Assembly: GCA_024195265.1 (NCBI GenBank)
Contig: JAJLRJ010000005.1
Location: 15,005,473-15,069,472 of the forward strand
Direction: 5' to 3'
From: Dendrophyllia cribrosa
Lineage: Eukaryota > Cnidaria > Anthozoa > Scleractinia > Dendrophylliidae
Length of the DNA stretch: 64,000 nucleotides
Below, in pieces: positions 32,501-46,200 of the stretch. The stretch's first letter is position 1. Each line of letters opens with the position of its first letter. Position numbers and translations under genes: made by a program. Under the pieces are notes generated by a model. That model ran no database searches, was not told the origin of the DNA, and was given only the letters and a program-made list of their open reading frames with translations.

Positions 32501-35500
32501 TCATCGAGGATGAAGTAACAGCCGAACTGGCCAGACCTGGAACAAGTTCACAAGATAATGCTAATGAAACTGATGGGGAAGAAGAGGGGCAGCAAGAAAA
32601 TGAAGAGCAAAACACGTCGGCCTTAAAACGAGCCCTGCAGAAGTGCATCCCGAATTCTTTGCGCCACTGACAAATCAGCCACCTCCTGGAAACGCAAATG
32701 CAGCTCGCAAAAGAGAAGAAAGATTGGGAAGAATACTGGTACACAAAAAGAAAGGAAGCCCTCATTTCAAAAGGTATCTCGCCAGAAAATGCAGAACTCT
32801 TTCCAAGAAACGAGCAGGAACCTATGCCAACAGCGATAACGGAAGAGCTGGCCTTGCTTCAGCGTGGCATAATCGAAGCTGAGAGAGAAATGCGGAAAGA
32901 GAAGGCAAAAGAAGCCTACGAGAATGTCTGGATTATCAACACAGAGAAAGAACTGCACGATTGTGTGGTATGGCTAAATTCGACGATCATAGACGACGAG
33001 CACAGGGCCGCCTTAGCGAGTCAGAGAGATGTACTCTGCGACAAACTAAAAACCCATCTTACCAACTTTGGAATGGCTAACTGCGACGAAGCTCTTGAAG
33101 AACGCAAAAGAAAGTGCATTGCCCTGGGTATACTCGAAGAACGGAACAAACATTCAGTTAAATCAGCTTATGAAGCCCTCCCCATATTCTACGAGGGAAG
33201 CAGCGACGAAGACGAGGAGGATATATTCGTCACTCCAAAGCCCACGCCAAGCCGGGCAAATGCTCACAAGAGACTCGCAGTCGAACAAGGTTGCCACCGA
33301 GTCTAAACCTCGTAACTATTTTCATTCAAGCTCTTACAAATGAACATTGAATTTGTTATAATTTAAGTGTCCAAATCTTCGACACATAGAAGTGTTCTAA
33401 AATGATAGAAATGATGGATAGTGATTGTAAACGATTAATGTAAATCTTAAATGAAATCAGAACATTAAATAACTGGTGAAGAACGAAGAAAACTCTTGTC
33501 TGATTTATGGGGTTCTGTGAATGACTGGCCGTGTTGCATCGGATCAACAAAACTGATCCAATACAACAAGGACACATTTTCTAACAACAACTATTTATAA
33601 GGAAACCCTACTTAAACTTTCGCAATGCACGGTTCAATAGAGAGTTTGCAGTCCTGCCCACTTGGAACTTGAATCTGGGATCCCTCAAAATATTTGACCA
33701 CTGGCCAAATCCATAGAGTTTTATGCCCTTACCCAAACACTTGTCTTCATCAGCAGTGAATAGGAGTGCTTTCTTTTTCTGCCCGTGATTGGATTTGAGT
33801 TCGGTATTAGGGCTGTGCTGCAAATGTACGCCACCTTCAGGCCTTTTCGTGTCTTTGCGTAAGCTTTCGCTCGATTGCTCATAGTCCGATGAGGAATTTG
33901 AGCTTTCGGAAAGTCGAAGATGAACGTCTTCTTCCAGTTGTGCCCCCTTGTCTCCTTGCAGTTTCTTTAGACACTCCTGTGCCCTCGCGGCAATCTCGCG
34001 AGACCTCCGCTTTTGATAGTGTACCCTTGCAACCACGGAACTGTGCTTGTGATCCTCCGAGATCGCACCCTGCTCTTTCTCGTTAGGCTGCTCGTGGCTT
34101 GCAGTCTCTACGATTTGCCGATAGCGGGTTGGGTGAATGTACTTGCCTGTAGCATCGAAAACCATTTTGCTCATGAGTTGACCGATTCTAGTGTGTTGAC
34201 TGCCGTTTCTGTTGACGAGAACGTAGTTGCAGTTCGGTTTGAAGAGGGGCCGAATGTAAGAAATGTATCCATCCAAAACTTGCATGCTCGTCTCTGTCAA
34301 AAGTAACGAATCGAAACCGTAGTTGGCCGTAGTTTTGAACTTTTTCTGGTCGATGAACCCACCATTGCCCTTTGCCGCTTTGACCATCTCGATCGTCAAA
34401 TATTGATAGGTCATTGGCCGGGAACCCTTGACCCTTATGAACAAAAACACGGCCACAAACTTGGTCGCAAAAGACAAATCTGAAGGAGATACTGTGTCTG
34501 GCTTTTCTTTGCAGATCTTGAGCACTTTCTCAAAACGCGGTAGGTTTTCCGAAACTACTTGTAACAGTTCATCCAAAGAAGCCCAGTGCCCCTTTGACTC
34601 TAAGGTATCAATGTCTAGATCATTTGTCCATTGTAACCTCATCATTTTAGAGACCGTCTTGCGAGCCCTTTTCAAGTAGATTTCTGTGGAATTCAAATTG
34701 CGCACAACTGCAACTAGTGCACTATGGGTTTTACGAAAATCGATCAAGTCAGCAATGGAGTCCAAGTATGCAAGGCGACCGGCATGACCCAATCCCCACT
34801 TGCTTTGCATTACATCGATAAATCTGAAGAGAAAATTAGGCGAACTTAGGCTAAAATCAACCATGTCCCAACTCAAATCTTCTTCATCATCTTCACAGCA
34901 GAACTTTAGATATTTGAAACTCCTTCGAATGATCTGTTGAGCTTGCCTGCTACTTTTGCATCCACCACCACTTCCACTAAGCCAGTTTTCAAACAGTTTA
35001 CCAATCGTACTTGAAATATCAAAGGATGGTAGCATCTTGGTTGAATAAGAAGATAGCTTGCCTTTTTCTTTATTATCGTCTGTGTTACCAATGTTCTGGC
35101 AATCGTCAGGCTTTTCATCAAAGTAATAAAACCAAGGATGTTTATTTTTGACGTGTTTTCTGCAACCTCTTTGAGTGGAAAGCGCCATCACTGTCGTCCT
35201 CTTCTAAGTGGAGCCGTTTTGGTTTTGGTGATGCACCAGCTATATTAGACCAGTCAATTTCCTTCCTGCGTTTACTCATGACAAGAAATAAGCTTAACAA
35301 ACCCCCTGATGAGGCACATGAAATCTTGCTCAAATACGCGCTTTGTTTTAAGTTTTCATGTTCAAACATGTTGAGGCATGATTGTTACTTTTGGGAATTA
35401 CTGAAACACTGACTGACAGCAAACTTGCATGGACTTGCCCCTTCACAGCCATTCAAAGATCAGAGAGGAACATTTTGTTCCTATTCAATCAAGCCGGAAC

Positions 35501-38038
35501 AAAGTGTTCCTATTAGGTTAAATATGTTTTGTTCCCATTCAATCAGGAACAAAGTATTCCTATTGGGGTTAACAGGAATGCTTTGTTCTGATTCACTCAG
35601 AAAAAAATGTTCCCATAGAGTTGAATGGGAACATACTCAACATGTTCCGATAATGTACAATTCCTATTGAGGACCACTTTGTTCTTCTAATCAGGAACAA
35701 AACGTTCCCATTTTCTCTCAAAGGAACATTTCAAAGAAGCACTTGGTCCTATTTGAATTACAAGGACCACTTTGTTCCTTTACTGTGGAACAGAGAAGTT
35801 CCACTTTTAGCAAAGGGTGCCCCAGAAAGAAACTTTTGTTCCCCTAGGATCAAATAAGGAACAACTTACTAGAAAGGGAACAATGTAAATAGGACCATTT
35901 GTTCCCTTTATCGGATAAAGAGAACCACTGTGTTCTTATTTGTTACCAACAGGACCTTTTTGTTCCCATTAATCAAGAATGGTGGACCCATTTATGTTCA
36001 TTAAAAGGAACAATTGTTCCTGTTTGAGAGAAAAAATATAGTTCCTTATTATTCAAAAGGACCAGCGCAAAAAAATCGCGGAACTTGTAAATTTCACTTA
36101 AATCGCTTTGTCGCCCAATTACTGAAACTCGATCCTCGAAATCTCCTGCCATAAGCTTCAATACGTAGAAAGGCAACTACAAACAAAATTTAAGCTAAAA
36201 AATATTGTTCTGGTCGACAACACAAATTATCATTGGTTTTGTGAAATGTATATGATGATAATGATGATGACACGGTCCTGAAAAGGAAGAGAAGGTTGAC
36301 CATGATGATAATGATGACGACGACGACGACCTATTTCTTGCTATATTATTCTCTTTAAGATAACAAAAACCCTGATAAACGAGAATGTATTTAGCCTCCA
36401 GGAGGGGATAAAGAGGTACTCTGGAACAAAACACTTGTATGCATATTTCATGAAATTATAAACTATGTTTTCTTCTTTCAACATGATATAGATAAAACAG
36501 GGAAACCGCGCAAGTGAATTTCTTTTGCATGACGCTGAACTTATGTCTGCTTTGGCCTTCATTTTAGGAAACAAAAGTCAAGGTTAGTTAATCTTGTATA
36601 TCAATATAGTAACTAAAATGTTGAACTTGTGCTTTTTTGGCCATAACAACTTTTTTATAATCACTATACCATATGAAAAGCAAAGAAGGCCAAACAGTAT
36701 TAAACATAAAACCTTTGCTGTATCCAACTCGTGTTACACCGCCATACCTGTCTACATGATGCATTTGTAAGGAATAGTTACAACACGCCATACTGATACA
36801 ACACGAATCACGTCGTCTAAATCAGCCTACAATGCGCTCACAACTTTTGCATGCAACTCGAAAAAAGTTGTAGAATTTTGAAACATGTTTTAAAACCCTA
36901 CGACAATCGTAGCCACATACAATGTTATAAGATGCGAGTTGTATACAATTTTCGCCTGACGCAAGCAACGCGCGCTACAATACATTATATGCGACAAAGT
37001 TGTGCCGTCTTAATCAGCCTTTTTACAGTAAACATGTTTCAACGAATCACGTTTCTCGTAAACATGTTTGTAATTTCATTGTTCATATAACTTGTTAATT
37101 TCAAAACACGTTTCACGTCTGGTTATATAATTTATGCTGTTTCACGAAGCTCGCAAAAAATCTTTCTAATAGGCATTTGCACGATGACGTCATTTGACTA
37201 CAACTACCAGAATCCTTCAGATATTAGGGCTATTGTTATTTAAACCGCACTGGGATTACAACATTTAAATAAGAAAGGAAAAACGAAATGAATTCTGGTA
37301 GTTGTAGTCAAATGACGCCATCGTGCAAATGGCCTATCGCACATGAACAAAAAAAGGAGAGCTCGAACTTTCCGTTGCATGATTTAGTGGTTTAAGTTCA
37401 CTTGACAAGCTCTTCTTGAACGAAGGGCAATGTAGTGTTTAACAAGGAGACGACATTTGTGCCAACGTGTTTCGTCTGGTTTAGATCGAAACTACCTCTT
37501 GAGGTAGTTTCAATCATGCTCAGAATAAACATGTTTCGATCATGATTTGTGTAATGTGCCGCCTGATGTGAACACTTTTCATAGTGAAACATGTTTCATT
37601 CATGATCACTGTAAACATATTTCGACCTAGTGTGAACACAGCATCAGAACTGCTTTGTTTTACGGGCTGATATAAAGTTATATTTTGGCTTGCAGTGTGA
37701 TAAGTTATATATCGCCTGCCTTGTGGTAAACGACGGCAGATATAGTCACAATGTGCTGAGTATATCTGTTCTCGTTTTTAGAAGATTATCCTTCCGAAGA
37801 ATTTCTAAGGATTTGGAAACTCGTGCTGTTGAATCAGTTTCATGACATTTTACCCGGAAGCTGCATTAAACAGGTAAATAGTGTTTATTTTCGCAGTGGT
37901 TGGTTATTTTTGGTATACCGCGTCCTTCTTATAATGTGGCCACCTGGCCCTGGTTTTTCAATAGGTGGATAGCACTATCCACCGGATAAATCACTATCCA
38001 GTGGAAAGTATTAACAAAATCATTTGTGTTATCCGCTG

Positions 38039-38071
<33 letters not shown>

Positions 38072-41000
38072 CCTTTTGAACGACCGGGTGTAGGTCGTCA
38101 GCAAAATTATTATAATTTATACGTTTTACATTCAACTAATTTATTCTTGTTTTATCACGTCACCATGTCTCCACCAATAGCGTAGCTCCAGCGTTCGATA
38201 CATAAATTACACATAATTATAACCCGCTCTGACGAATGGCTAACGGTCGAAACGTCAGCTTTTGGATCTCTTTCGTTGACCAATTTACCTTACTTCCCCA
38301 CCCCTCCCTCCCCCGTCAGCTTTTGAATCTTTTTTGTTGACCAATTTACCTTTTAATAATATACATGCAAAAATTTCTGCATTCTGATTGGCTGAGAGAA
38401 TGTCAATTAATCCCAAACAGTGCAGAAAGTTGAAATTGAGTGCAAAAAGGTGAAATTGAGTGCAAAAAGTTGAAATTAAGGACGGTGCCACCTATTGTTA
38501 TTGCGCATACGTTCTGCGCATGCATTGCGCGATTGTCGCGCGAGACACTGGTTATTTTTTTTAACGCGAACGCGCGAGGTAAAGGCTAAGTTCCGCCCAC
38601 TTTTCATGTCAATCTGTCAACTCCCTGGCTCAGTTTCTAAACTTACAAGATAAATAGAGTTCTCAAAAATCTATGAAAATGTGTTTATAGACCTTCTGCA
38701 GCCTAAAAGTGCTAAATTCTCTCTCTATTTTGCAAACGACAGAGCCTCGGTAATGAAACTATTTTGAGCTAATTGGCGATGCCGCCTCGATCAGCAGAAC
38801 GCGTACGTTTTGCCTTTCTGTACGAAGATTGTTTACATTGGCTTCTTTTCTCCATTCAAAATTTCAACAAAACTTCAAGTCAACCGTCCAGACTAGTGTT
38901 TTTTTTATATAAAACAAGCATACTCAAGGCATAAAATCCAAGGAAAGGTTGGCATGTTGTTATTTTCAATTTGCACAAGTTTTTGTTTTGGCGGACAAAC
39001 TCGCGTTGTTTGAAATTTTTGTTTATCTGCGAAAATCTTTTGCCAGTGACCATTTTTGCGAATAAAAAAAGTAATGATATAACAAAAGCAGAAAAACAAC
39101 TGTTCCAGTTAAATCATACAAACGTCAAAAGGAGAATTGAGATGAGCAAAGCGTTTTCAAAAAGACCGTTTTTGACAATTGGTGAAGATATAAAAACAAC
39201 TGGCTGAAGCCAGCAACTAAAAAAACTGAACTGGCCGCTCCAAAGCCGGGAAGCATCCGACTAAAGTATTCCCTCCCTCGATTGCTGGAAAGCATGGTTT
39301 TTAGTGTAATCTTTCGTAAACACATTCGTGCATTTAGGTACAATTGATTTCCATTATTCTCTATCATAAGCAAGTGGTGTTTTTCGAAGTCGCATCGTGT
39401 CAGTTCTCAACTGCTTTGCATTAGAACAAATTTTGATAGGCGAAAAACGTGCCACGATAAACTGAAAAGAAATCTTATCTTTTTAGATCAAATAAAGCCG
39501 TAGACTTCGGCAAAAAAAGTGTTTTATTATTTCACGATTTTTTTGAAATTAAAGTGTACCGACTAATTTTTTCCAAAGCTATCAGAGAATCCATGAAAAC
39601 TACAGGAGCTTCACAAGAAAATAAACACGCGGCCAAATGAAATTACAAAACTCAAGCACTTTTCGACAAATATTTCTTACATTTTGACTCCAAATAACCG
39701 TTAAAAGACTAACCTGCCAATCTAGAGTTTTTCGGCAGCCGCCGGACCAGTCACCTCGATATAGCACTGTTGTTTTCAAGTTGGTAATGGATCGGAAGAA
39801 AGTTCTTGTGCCCGAAGGAACATAAGTTAATAAATCCGTAGATCCACTGTAGATCAATGGAAGTGAACCGATTTTGCGTTTTTACTCCTTTACTGTGCTG
39901 CTTGACCTTGAAATCCCCGAAAAATGTTTCTCAAAAGAGCAACTTACAGCTACAAATAGAATTAATTTTGAATTCTACAATGTATGTCTTTTTATTGTAC
40001 CTGAAAGTAAAAGTTTTGAACGGTAAGCCGTCGAGTGGAAATCCCAGCATGCCCCCGAAAAAGACACGCACAATATTTAACTTACTAGGGAGGGCATAGA
40101 AAAAATGTCGCGGACCACGAAAGCCATTCCGTAAAAGTTGAAAACATCTAAATATAACTTGTAAAAACGTGTGGTGACCCCTACTTTTTATCTTATAAAA
40201 TGGAAGTGGTAAGCATATTGAGCACACAATTAATTTTTTGTTGTGGGCAAAAGTTATTAAGACTGTATTTTTGGCGAACGTGGGAAAGCTGTCAGGGTCG
40301 ATAATGGCTCCGTTGTGATGATTTTTGTAACTTAAAACACGTAAACAGTAGTTGTTATGTTACCATTCGTTATGTATTTTAGAGATTTTTAGAATTATTG
40401 CTGCTTTTGTGTATGTAAAGGCGAATTCTAAGGAAATCCGCGAAGAAAATTGTATTTTTCCGTTTTTCGAAAAAATGCTGATGTCAGCATTTTTTCCAGA
40501 TTGAAGCCTTATTATCTCCGAAAAATGCGTGGTTACCCCCAATTTTCTCTTTGGATTCCAATAGCCCCTGCTAAGAACTACTTTTCCCGCATAGTCAAAA
40601 ATCTGGCAAAAAACTTCGCCATTAGGTGGCACCGTCCTTAAAATGATTGACAGTTAGGATAGCTGAACAGATTTCGAGCCATGCAGAAACAAAATGGCGG
40701 ACACAAATTAAACAAGATTCAAACAGTATAACGGAATTTTAATAGAAAGTCTTGAAAGAAAACTGATTCAAAATACGAAAACAGACAAAAGTTCTAATTA
40801 CTGAGAAATAGTAGGAGATTTGAGAAAAAAAGGACACGAGTACAAGTCAACAAAGAAAACGAAGCGGAGAATCAATGAGGCGCCTACGAAAACCCGTGAT
40901 GAATTTTACGCTGGAGTTAAAACAAATGCTAACCTAAGAATCTAATTAAACAATATAATTACAATAGACAATAACTGTTTACGTTTAAAATAGAAAGAAT

Positions 41001-43167
41001 AAACTGTTCAAGTATCGGGAGTTAAGGAGCTGCCAAAGTGGTTTAAAGGCCTCTAGCTTGAAAGAAATGTCCACCCATTACGACAAGAAAGCAAAAAGGC
41101 GCCATAAAAGCGTCTAAATCTAACCTCGGTAATGTCCTGTGGAGCAAATGAACTCAGACCTGTGATTAAACATTCTCCTGTGCTGACAAAAAACCGTTTA
41201 GAAGCTTTCACCTCGTTGTTTTAGCTTTCAAAGTCGTCAAGAGCGTTGACTGAAGACTTTTCCGATCCGGCGTAAATAACTGAATAAACAAAACGGCGGC
41301 AGCGTACGTCGAAACCTTTCAACAATACCAGTCTGCGGATAAGAGCAAAACCATGGCGATGTCTATGTTTTGCTTCGTTCTTTTACAAAGTTTCTAACAG
41401 TGGCTAAGAAAGACGAAAAACTTGTGATGCAGTTCTTGTAGAGAGTGCATGAATATTCACGCATGAATTCACCTGTCAAAATTTCGACCAATCTGAAGTG
41501 GAGTAATCGAAGCGTGGCAAAGTGAATTTTTGTAACGAAAACAATCGCAGCGTGACAGAAATTTTTGCATGTATATTATTAACAAGTAATCACATGATTA
41601 TTCTCGTGCAATTTGGAATAAATGAGCACGAGTAAATTTTTCAAAGACTACAAATTGCACGAGCCGAAGCGGCTCGTGCAATTTGTAGTCTTTGAAAAAT
41701 TTACTCGTGCTCATTTATTCCAAATTGCACTCGAAATCATGTGATTACCTATACATATCAACTCAGTTTAGAAAACCAAATTTTCATGTTTCGCTCCCCC
41801 ACCGACGCAGCACCACAGTTTATTTAGAAACTAACCCTTGAACCAAATATAACCGAATTCAAGCATTCTAAATTTTCGCTCAGCATACAGAAATCTGTTT
41901 CAATGCCAGGTCGGCCGGTCACTACAGTGCAGTTTTCAATTGAGTGTCGCAAAACCGAAACCAAAGTTATTGCTTTGGCCAATCACAGCAGACGCAGACA
42001 GTCCAATGAACCAATCAGAACTCAAAGCTTATACATGTAACCGGCGCCAAGCGCGGGAAAACGGGTGCGAGAAAGTCATGATTAGTTTTGGTTTTACTTC
42101 TGATTGGTTCAGAAAGTGGCGCGAGAGTTTTTTAGCTAGTCACAAAGCGTAGCGGTGCAAAATCAAAGCAACTATTACAAACTTTTGTGATCGAAATCGC
42201 AGAAGAGGAATTAATATTTGCCTATTTTACAGGCTGCAGACGACGCTCTTCAAAGCTACAAAGGTAAGTATTATATTTTATAAGTAGAAAAAAGTGTGGT
42301 CTCTATATGGTAAATTAATCCTAAAAATGGTTACCAAGTTCAGTTTTAAAAAGTTAAGTGAAACCTTCTGCAAGTGGAAACCCTTGTGACCGTTTATCAG
42401 TCCCCTTGGACTGAGAGGTGTCCGCTTATGGGAGCTGTTTAAAATGCAGTGTTTGCATGTGACTAGGACGACAATTAAGTCCGTTCAGAAGATCGAGGCG
42501 TCCACCTACGGGAAGTTTTTATTAGTGGAGATTCAACTGTAATCGATTTTTGATTTGATGCATATGTACATTGGCATATGAGTAAGCTAATGAGCGAAGG
42601 TCTTGCGAGGGAGCGAGGTGGTCACCTTCTCTCGGCACACGTGTTAAGCTTGTTTAATCGACTATCAAGAGAGAGACTGCTAACAGTGTAGGTTTGATGG
42701 TTTGCTATTACTAGCTGTTTTTATCGACTTATATCTAAATGTCATCGTTAACAGAGGTGTTGGAAAGTACCCCGACGAATTTTCGATGCAAGCTGCTCCA
42801 AGGTCGTTTCTCAGGTACGATACAATGTCTTTGTTACTTTGTTATGCTTTTATCTCTATGGGGATGTTAAGGCTTGTTTTCATCATTTATGGTCGCAAAG
42901 TCGCTGGCCAAAAGTAATGCGGTTGCGCAGACTTGAAAACGCTATTATTAAAAAAAACCTATCATGTGAGCATGGTACAAACCTCACGTGATTACTCAAG
43001 ACATCCTTGAATTTTCCGCCCTGTTCCGGTATATGGCGGAATGAATACCTGCACTTTTACCTAACATAGAACAAATATTTACGGTAATTTCTACCGGTAA
43101 AATTTGTTCAAAATACGTTTGGAAGTGAAAGTTATTTTTGACCGGAAAAGGAGCAGGGGGCGTGAGA

Positions 43168-43202
<35 letters not shown>

Positions 43203-46200
43203 GGGAATTTTACGGTATGCGAACTACGCATTATCGACTAACGGTTTTTTTTTATTATTAGCTCAACTCTGGCGGGAAGGATCACGTGACCAAGCCTGTG
43301 CTTGTAAACACGCTCAGTTGGCAGAGATGTGAAGTTGTAGCTATTCCTGATGAATTGTGGGAAAGGTCAACTGTCGAAGAAAAATCTTCAAAAAATAAGC
43401 AAAGTGGAAAAGATGGAAAAACTCTTGGTAAGATTAAGGTGGACATAAGATCGAGATGAGTGTTCTACTGTTAATATATTTGCTTTTTTCAGCTCTGGTT
43501 TCAGTTCCGAGCTTGAGTATCAGCACCTTAACTCAAACACAAAATGAGTTCCACCCTGCTTCTGTGTCAGTCGACCAGGTGAGAAAATTACGTATTTATT
43601 TTTTACAATTTTCAGTTTATTTTTGCCGGTGAAATTATTGCCATGCTATTATTTGCGGATGCGGCGCATTTAATTCAACTTTAAAGACGATCCGGAGATA
43701 CGTTCTCTACACAAAGGCCGTAATATTTCATCTTAAACAAACAAGAGTTCAAGAAAAACACTTCAACTTGCGTTTTGCTTTAGTTGCAAGGATCGGTTGT
43801 CATGGAGAATGCCTGGGTCCGAGTTGAATTGGTTAGAGGGGGACTGGTGAGGAGTCTCATTCACAAGGCCAGCGGAAGGTACTGCAGTCGTTTCGTTTAA
43901 TATTTACATATCTTGTGAGTTATTCGACACCTTTTACGTAAATAATAAGCTGGGGGACTGGGATCACGGTATATGGTACTATCCACCGCGGTCAAATGTC
44001 CGAGGCGTTTTACGTTTTATTTAGTGGGATTTTATATAATATTAAATGGAAACATGGGCAAGGATGTATAAAAAAAATAGTTGACGTTACCATCTTTTAA
44101 TTTTTCGCAAAATGATGAGCTTTTTACCGTTGAAAACTGACCAAAACTCTTTGCGCCTGATCAAAATTATGTTGGTAAATGGCGCCGACAATTCTGCAGT
44201 TCACAGTTTTTAAACACTTAGAACGTTTTTAGTAAACCTTCAAAACGTTTGGTAAATTGACAGTGTATTGGCAATATATTCAACTTTAAACAGTGAAAAT
44301 GACAACCTTAACTTTTAAGTACTTTGCTTAACTTTTGCAAATTTCTCTCGTTTGACCGCGGTTAACTATCCGTGTGCCTCTCAGACTGTTCAGTTTCAAA
44401 TGCGACCTCGTTCCCAGGGCCCTCTCTGATTTCAAAATGGCAGGTCGGGCGTAGAAACCGCTGGACAAGGCTCATGCCGAAATACTCCAATAATCGTGGA
44501 GCATTTTGTCACGTGACACACGAGGAAGTGGTTGTTTCAAGTGTTTGACGTTATAGTGATCATTAGGTTATCATAAGAAATTGTTAAAAAGCAAACTCGA
44601 CGAACTGGCTGAAAATGTGAAAGGAAGGAATTACTTCTTTGTTTTAATTTCAGGGAGGCGATCAGTCTTGGTTATTCTGGAAACCAGTTTATCCTGTTTG
44701 ATGACATTCCATTGTTTTGGGACGCCTGGGATGTGATGCCTTACTATCTGGAGTCGAGGTTTGTACTGAAAGAGCTTTCAGTCTTTTGAAAAAACTGTTT
44801 CCTATGGGTTGATCGAATCAGCAGGAGGCCGCAGTAGGAAGTCGCGTAATGAACGACGCCACCTCACTGCTACCGGAGGTTAACTTTAGTGAAAGAAGCA
44901 AGAAAAATATTGATTATCTCATGCTCAGTCCACAGGCGGCTTTTAGAGCGGTAAGCGAGCAGGGGATTGAGAACGAATGTGGAAAGCTAGCGGGAGGAGC
45001 TTTCGAGCACTGGGAACGAGGCAAGAGAAAACATTCAAAGCAGATAAATAAACGAGGTTCCTTTTATTATCTCGTGAATACGCGAATCGTCGAAAGAGTT
45101 AAAGTATACGGTGGCAAATATGCAAATTTTAACTCGATCACTGGGATTTAAACTTTATAAATTCCCCAGTGTAATTTCGTCATTCAGTTGTCTAGACAGT
45201 CTCGTTTCACACAATGAATATTTATGTAACGCTGAGATGTTTTGGTCGTTCTAAATCTGTTTTACTCTTCAATTCTTTGACTTCAAACTCAGTATGGAAA
45301 ATTAAAACCGATCTGTGGACTTAACCTTACGTCGTTTCGTATTCACGAGATGGCTCTTAGAGCCCTTTGATTAAAAAATGACTCGCTTGAGATGAAACTG
45401 TATTAGCTTGATGTCGTTTCATATTCTAATAATACAGAAAATTGTTACTTCCCACCTCATCTGAAGAATTCAAGATCCTTGAAGAAGGACCACTCCGAGT
45501 TTCAATCGAGGTAGATGTCTGTTTGTACAACTTTTCATTATTTTATCAATAGATTATGTTGGTGCTACTGCAACTTAAAAACTTCTCTGGTTCGTAGTAT
45601 GCTACTTGCTACCATGTTCATATCATAATACTCGTTTCAGAGAACACAAACACTGGTAGACAACTTGCGTCTACTTTGCGATACAATTGATTGAGCTCAT
45701 ATGTTGTTATTGATTGAGCTTAGGCTTAATGCTAAATGCCAAGACACTTTAAAAATAAAGTTTCTTACTTAGTTACTCTTTTTTCATTGTGACTTTCAGT
45801 ATTCTTACTAGTTTCATTTTCCTTTTTTTTTCTGCAGTTTTCCTTGAGAATCAGCGAGCACAGCTCTCTTAAGCAAATTGTGTCTTTGGATGCTGCTGCC
45901 CCGTATGTTAAATTTCATACAAAGGCAAGTGAAACAGAAAAACGAACGTTTTTAAGGTTACAGTGTACCTTCAGATCGAAAATTTATTGAAGTTTTTTTT
46001 TGGCGTCAAAATAAAGTTTACAGAATGAACTTTCATCCAAAAAAAAATTATCGAAAAATAGTGAAAATTGACGGAGAAATGACGGTATAACTTTTGTGGA
46101 CGGAGTTTATGAAGTGATATGTTTTTCTAAGCGCTGTTTTCTCAAAGTTAATTTTTCGCTTGTAGGGGACACTTTAAAGAGCTACAACTCAAAGGGAATT

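Larger units (their letters stand above)
29000..36070. mobile_element. candidate SF3-helicase plus tyrosine-recombinase element
   Basis: This block sits in the 8.3-kb intron between MAN2C1 exons 17 and 18. It contains a plus-strand spliced gene for a superfamily 3 helicase (30266-33306) and a convergent minus-strand gene for a Crypton-type tyrosine recombinase with a Myb/SANT domain (33608-35275), with a different iterated array on each side. I found no terminal inverted repeats or target duplication, as expected if integration is by a tyrosine recombinase, so the ends are approximate. The helicase gene is damaged, so this copy is at best non-autonomous. Confidence 0.6.

Noticed and set aside
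30266..33306. Endogenous parvovirus
   Set aside because: SF3 motifs alone do not show this. No HUH nickase, capsid gene or parvovirus-type ends were seen, and the neighbour is a recombinase. Kept as an SF3-helicase element of unknown origin.
44849..45151. 100-codon ORF in MAN2C1 intron 25
   Set aside because: No recognisable domain, no splice or promoter support, and the length is plausible by chance.
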